A stretch of DNA of 64,000 bases from Tetragonia tetragonoides (Eukaryota > Streptophyta > Magnoliopsida > Caryophyllales > Aizoaceae): assembly GCA_038025085.1 (NCBI GenBank), contig CM076152.1:36273501-36337500 (forward strand). Reading direction: 5' to 3'. Positions 58,900 to 64,000 of the stretch are shown here, in pieces. A model generated the notes under the pieces. It saw only the letters and a list, made by a program, of their open reading frames with translations, was not told where the DNA came from and searched no databases. The stretch's first letter is position 1; every line of letters starts with the position of its first letter. The position numbers and the translations under genes are program-made.

Positions 58900-60381
58900 T
58901 AGTTATTATCATCTTTTAATTCTTAATCTGAAGAAAACAAAGAGAATATGTAATCTCGTAGTGAATCCAAAAGATATGGAGTATTAAGTAGCAATGATGT
59001 TAGGATGTATTTTTTTTTCCACTTATTTTCACTTAATCGGTAAGTTCAATCCAATTCACTTATCCAATTTGATCAATTCGGTTTAGCCTAATTGATCCAC
59101 CTATTTTTTTACTCCCCATATACTATTCAAGTATTGTAGTTGAGTTTAGTGACCCAGACAATACAATTTCATGAAAAAAAAACACAAATTTAAGTACGGG
59201 AGCGCAGTAGAGCACACCTAAGTATGTCGTAATGTCTAAAGATTATCTAGGATAAGAGATAGGGATGGTGGTCTAGTGGTTCTAAGCTTACTCCCAACTA
59301 TTTGGTAAGGCGTAGTCATGTGTTTGATTCCCCATCCACCATGCCTTGTGTCTCATGGCTTCTAGAAAGTAGAAACTATACTAGCCCCTTATTATTGTTG
59401 TGTTGACGGAGTCATTGCTTGCATTGGTTGTTCAATTAGTTTGAAATGTTCGTCGTTAAACACGAGAGTCCAAACATGACGTAGCAGTAGCGACTTAATC
59501 GTCATTCACTTGCACCGCTTTTTTTGACGGAAAAAAAAAAAACTAGGATAAGATATGATTCCGAATAAAGCATTGCGTTTGTGCATCGCTAGGAAGCAAG
59601 TAGTCGGAGAGTATTCCGAGTAATAAAAGTGTGATAACCTTGTGTATGTGAAAATGAATTAAAACCCAAAAAACGAAAGGACAACAAAAATTCTACTAGT
59701 ATCGGGTATGATGATCAACTGCAGTGAAAGCAAAGCGCATACAGCATTAAACTCCCCCCAAAACAGTACACCTGCCATTGCCAGTTTGCAAAGCCTTTGT
59801 CGTCACCATCACCATCACCATCACCATCACCAACACCAACCATTCATCTCACACTACACAAATTCGATTTAGTAAATAAACTCTACAAAAAATATTGCAA
59901 ACAAACGAACAAACCCATAACCCCCAAAAAAAAAACACAAAAATATACAGTTCCCCAATTTGATTAATCATTAATCAAAAGAAAAATAAAGTTTTTCCAG
60001 ATCAAATCAAAGTGACAGAAATTTACATTAAAAAAGCAAACCACCAAACCAATTAACTGGATCACGACAGCTCCTCTACCATTTCTCTCTCTCTCTCTCA
60101 CCAAACAAACGAAACTTGCATTTCAAAGAAACCCAAATCAAATCCTTTCCCTCCTTTGTCGGCAGCTCTTTGTTTTTCATCCCACAAAGAGAAAGAAAAT
60201 TCCAGAGATATTTGAGTGAATGAGAGCAATTAGATCGCTTATTATTGTGGTGACCCCAAATACAGATTTTAACTAAACTATAATCAATCAGTTCAAGCAA
60301 GTTATAGGAGTCAACATTGAGTCAAACTGGAGAGAGAGAGAGAGTGTGTGAAAGAGTGAAAAGGGGTGTGATTTGTGCAAA
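58900..60381. promoter_or_regulatory. Upstream region and 5' leader of STELLO
   Basis: Holds the SINE at 59262-59400, a (CACCAT)n run at 59803-59834 and a GAGAGAGAGAGAGAGTGTGTG stretch at about 60331-60352 in the presumed 5' UTR just before the ATG. Confidence 0.4.
59262..59400 (+). repeat. tRNA-derived SINE remnant
   Basis: A box GATGGTGGTCTAGTGGTTCT and B box GTGTTTGATTCCCC about 55 bases apart, followed by a body ending CCCCTTATTATTGTTGTG. Confidence 0.65.
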
Positions 60382-63300
60382 ATGTTGGTCCAAGATCGAA
60401 TACCCAACAAGGGTTCAGCTCAAAATCTTCCTAAATCAGAGAAAACCCAGGTGAGAAATCTCCCAACTTTACATCCTAGTAGATTTTCTGAGCATAAAAA
60501 CATAGATTTCTCATCATGGGTATCTGAGAATCTGTACAAAATTGTTGCAATTTTGCTGTTACTTGCTACTGTTGCTGCCCTTTTCTTTCTTCGTAATATG
60601 GGTGATACTGCTGTTCTTTTATGCTTTGAGTCTAAGACCCAGGAGCTAGAAACTATTCATTTTCCTAAAATTGATTGGAATTCAATCCCACCCATTGCTG
60701 ATAAAGTCACCCCCTATGCCAATTTCCGGGCTGAGAGGTGGATTATTGTGTCTGTTTCGGATTACCCGAACGATTCGCTTTCGGGTTTGGTAAGGATCAA
60801 GGGCTGGCAGGTTCTTGCTGTTGGGAATTCAAGGACCCCAGGGGATTGGAGCCTCAAGGGTGCTATATTTTTGTCTTTGGAAATGCAATCTAAGTTGGGT
60901 TTTCGAGTTGTCAATTACTTGCCTTATGATTCATATGTTAGGAAGAGTGTTGGGTATTTATTTGCTATTCAACATGGTGCTACTAAGATATTTGATGCTG
61001 ATAATAGGGGAGATGTGATTGATGGGGATTTGGGGAAACATTTTGATGTGGAATTGGTAGGGGAGCAGGCTAGACAAGAGATTATAATGCAGTACACTCA
61101 TGAAAACCCGAATCGGACAGTCGTTAATCCTTATGTGCATTTCGGGCAGCGGTCTGTTTGGCCTAGGGGATTGCCTCTTGAGAATGTAGGTGAAATTGGG
61201 CATGAGGAATATTACACTGAAGTGTTTGGTGGAAAGCAGTTCATTCAGCAAGGGATCTCTAATGGTCTTCCTGATGTCGATTCGGTTTTCTATTTTACTA
61301 GGAAATCGGGGCTGGAACCTTTTGATATCAGGTTCGATGAGAGTGCACCAAAGGTTGCATTACCGCAGGGTATGATGGCGCCTCTCAACTCTTTCAATAC
61401 GATTTATCATACATCTGCATTTTGGGGTTTGATGCTTCCTGTTTCTATCAGTACGATGGCTTCTGATGTTTTGAGAGGTTATTGGTCACAGAGGCTTCTT
61501 TGGGAAATTGGTGGTTATCTTGTCATTTATCCTCCCACTGTGCATAGATATGATAGAGTGGAATCATACCCTTTTTCAGAGGAAAAGGATCTTCATGTAA
61601 ATGTGGGTCGTCTGGTTAATTTTTTGGTTTCATGGAGATCGCACAAGAGTAGGCTATTTGAAAAGATCTTGGAACTGAGCTATGCTATGGCGGAAGAAAG
61701 ATTTTGGACTGAGAAAGATGTCAAATTTACAGCCGCTTGGCTTCAGGACTTGATTGCTGTTGGGTATCAGCAGCCAAGACTAATGTCTTTAGAAATAGAT
61801 AGGCCTCGGGCGACAATTGGTCATGGAGATCGAAAGGAGTTTGTCCCTCAAAAGCTTCCATCTGTTCATCTTGGGGTCGAGGAAACAGGGAGCGTGAATT
61901 ATGAAATTGGGAACTTGATTCGGTGGAGGAAGAACTTTGGAGATGTTGTGCTAGTAATGTTTTGTAGTGGCCCTGTTGAACGTACTGCCTTAGAATGGAG
62001 ATTACTTTATGGCCGAATCTTCAAAACAGTCATCATTTTGTCAGCACAGAAGAATGAAGATCTTGCTGTGGATCAAGGCCAGTTGGATTATGTATACAAG
62101 TAAGTCAATACTTATCACAGTATTCAATTTTTTTTAAATTAAATTTTTGCATTTCTGTAGCGATTGTCTTTTACAATAAATTGAATGTTCTTGTATTGCT
62201 TGAACTGTTGGGCAGTATCAAGATGTGCTGGAATTGATACTCTAATAAGCAGTGTTGTAAGGTTTATTTATTGTGTTTTTGTTGCTCTAGGTCATATCAG
62301 TGTTCTGAAAAGCTGTTAGATCTAGCAAATATATATATACTGTTCTACTTGTGCTTATGTAAATACAAGCAGGATGATCAGTTTCACTCCTTCACTTCTA
62401 CTTTGTAGTTCACATTTTTGGTCAAAGTCTATTTATTTACCTCAACTGCTGAATAATTGTACATAAGCTTTATTTTATGATCCCTAGATAATGGAGATAT
62501 TAGCTTATTGCTTCAGGTAAGGGCAACCTTGACAGTAATAGTGAAAATCAGCTCTATTTGCCAGTATATTTTGAGTCATTAGTTTAGAAGTTCTTTGAGC
62601 ATATTTGGATTGCTATATTGCTTTGGGATCTAGTTACTTCTTTAGGAAATTACTTGCTCTACAAATTAGCTTGTTGGTTATCTAATAAACCTAGGAGGAT
62701 ATAGCTCTTGGGGACTTCAGTTTTTTGCTTCTTTGTCTTTATGTTATTAGGCAACTATTTGTCATTGCCCTTCATCAATACTAAGTCTTTAAGACAAACT
62801 GAGCCCACCAACCCCTTAGCTGCATACAGCTGTTGGAGACTGCAGTTACATGTTCTTCTGTCATTTTCTTTTGTTCTTGAGGGAATGATCTGCCAGGAAG
62901 ATATGTAACTGATAGTAATCGTGGACATTAGGAGAAATATGATTTGAATTGTAACTCTGCAATATTCTCTATTTGACTTGTTTGTTGACTACTATTTTAA
63001 TTTGCTCTACAGGCAGCTTCCTAAAATAATGAACAGATACACAAGTGCTGAAGGATTTCTATTTCTGCAAGATAACACTATCCTTAATTACTGGAATCTA
63101 GTGCAAGCTGACAAGACTAAGCTTTGGATCACTAACAAGGTAATGTGAACTGTAATTTACTAATTATGGAGTACTATTACTTTTGTTGAGACTTTCAAAA
63201 ATTAAAGGGTGAATCCTCAAAGAATGAAAAAGGTTTGCCAATTGGTGAATGCACTGGTTTCTCTTCTTATGTACATCATAAGTTTGGGGAGTAAATCTTT

Positions 63301-63982
63301 TTCACAATGGTGTGAGAAGCAGTATAACTAATTTAGTTGATTTGCGGACCAGTTCTTTGCATGGAAATTTATTCAGTCAGCTGCAATTGTATGGCTGGCG
63401 CCTGGCACTATGAGTCTTTGACATGCTTTTAGGCATACCATGAATAAACCTACTTTGTCTTTGATCTACTGTTTTCCTATACTGTCCTTTATTTCTAACT
63501 AGTTTAATGCTGTTCAGGTCTCGAATTCTTGGAGTACTTCCTCCGCGAACGGTGGGGATTGGTTTGGCAAACAAGCAGCAATGGTAAAGAAAGTTGTGAA
63601 TACAATGCCGGCTCACTTGCAAGTAAACTACAAGGAGTCTGCAAAGAATGATCAGGACTTCATCATTTGCAGCTCTGAGATATTCTTTGTTCCAAGGAGA
63701 TACGTTGTCGACTTTCTCGATCTAGTCTCTCTTGTAGGTGACTTGGATATACATCACAAGGTTGCAATACCTATGTTCTTTCTGGCGATGGATTCAGTTC
63801 AAAACTTCGATCCAGTTTTCAGCACAATGAAGTATAAGAAAAAACCACCAAGTGCAAATTCAACCTTCTATTCTGCTCAAGCACCTGCTGTTCATCCATG
63901 GACTGTGTCAACTGAACAAGAATTTATCAAGCTTATTAGAGTAATGGCCGCAGGTGATCCTCTCCTTATGGAACTGGTTTGA
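60382..63982 (+). CDS. STL: STELLO-type Golgi glycosyltransferase (DUF288)
   Basis: Exons 60382-62099, 63013-63139 and 63518-63982 (GT-AG, phases 2 and 0) give 2310 bases, 769 aa; Arabidopsis STELLO1/2 are about 770. The ATG at 60382 starts MLVQDR, the conserved family start; a longer in-frame extension upstream begins with TTG, not ATG. It is a type II membrane protein: cytosolic N-terminus, one membrane helix at about 54-70 (IVAILLLLATVAALFFL), then a luminal catalytic part with a DxD-like DAD at 205-207 (KIFDADNRGD). Other landmarks are RAERWIIVSVSDYP, GQRSVWPRGLPLENVGE, AAWLQDLIAVGY and FGDVVLVMFCSGPVERTALE. STELLO proteins interact with cellulose synthases in the Golgi and control assembly and export of the complex. 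No defect seen. Confidence 0.95.
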
Positions 63983-64000
63983 AATGAGGTTAGCTTCATT

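Noticed and set aside
60373..60381. Start of STELLO three codons upstream of the ATG
   Set aside because: That position is TTG; the ATG at 60382 gives the conserved MLVQDR start.

Overview
This is nuclear DNA of a flowering plant. The AT-rich sequence carries genes split by many short GT-AG introns, and the encoded proteins are plant-specific or plant-type: two DUF642 cell-wall proteins, cycloartenol C24-methyltransferase, a peroxisomal-type M16 peptidase and a STELLO glycosyltransferase. Several SINE and MITE remnants resemble families I associate with Caryophyllales, so I lean to that order of eudicots, but only weakly.

Layout. 1-3.3 kb is repeat-derived DNA with three tRNA-like modules, a recurring AAGTGACCC motif and one stranded exon resembling APS kinase. 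3.4-13.1 kb is a retrotransposon nest: a decayed sugar-transporter-like pseudogene abuts a truncated Ty1-copia element (A), followed by an almost complete but broken Ty1-copia element (B, 6721-13102, minus strand) with both LTRs, PBS and PPT. B is interrupted by an LTR-like insert lying between 185-bp direct repeats. 13.1-15.4 kb is intergenic and holds a MITE. 15.48-24.61 kb carries two tandem DUF642 genes on the plus strand, separated by about 5 kb containing a GC-rich satellite (monomer near 315 bp) and a 943-bp hAT-like element. The first DUF642 copy is intact; the second has a frameshifted and partly duplicated first exon. 24.6-26.4 kb holds SINE and LINE remnants.

26.4-30.2 kb is an intact 13-exon SMT1 gene (344 aa). 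32.6-50.5 kb is an 18-kb, 26-exon insulin-degrading-enzyme-like gene (966 aa) with introns full of SINE and LINE debris. It carries a perfect 104-bp tandem duplication that doubles one 3' splice site. 51.2-54.3 kb (minus) is a five-exon gene for a 275-aa basic protein of unknown function. 55.2-56.2 kb (minus) is an eIF5-like pseudogene. 56.2-60.4 kb is intergenic with a Stowaway MITE and a SINE. 60.38-63.98 kb is an intact three-exon STELLO gene (769 aa).

Functionally the intact genes are unrelated housekeeping or cell-wall/membrane functions: sterol side-chain methylation, peptide degradation, cellulose synthase assembly and the apoplastic cell wall. They do not form a biosynthetic cluster. 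The IDE-like / unknown / STELLO order recalls, from memory, a conserved block in Arabidopsis. All exon models were built by hand from splice sites and phase; every intact model sums to a multiple of three. I found no clearly novel system; the most notable points are local structural events in genes.
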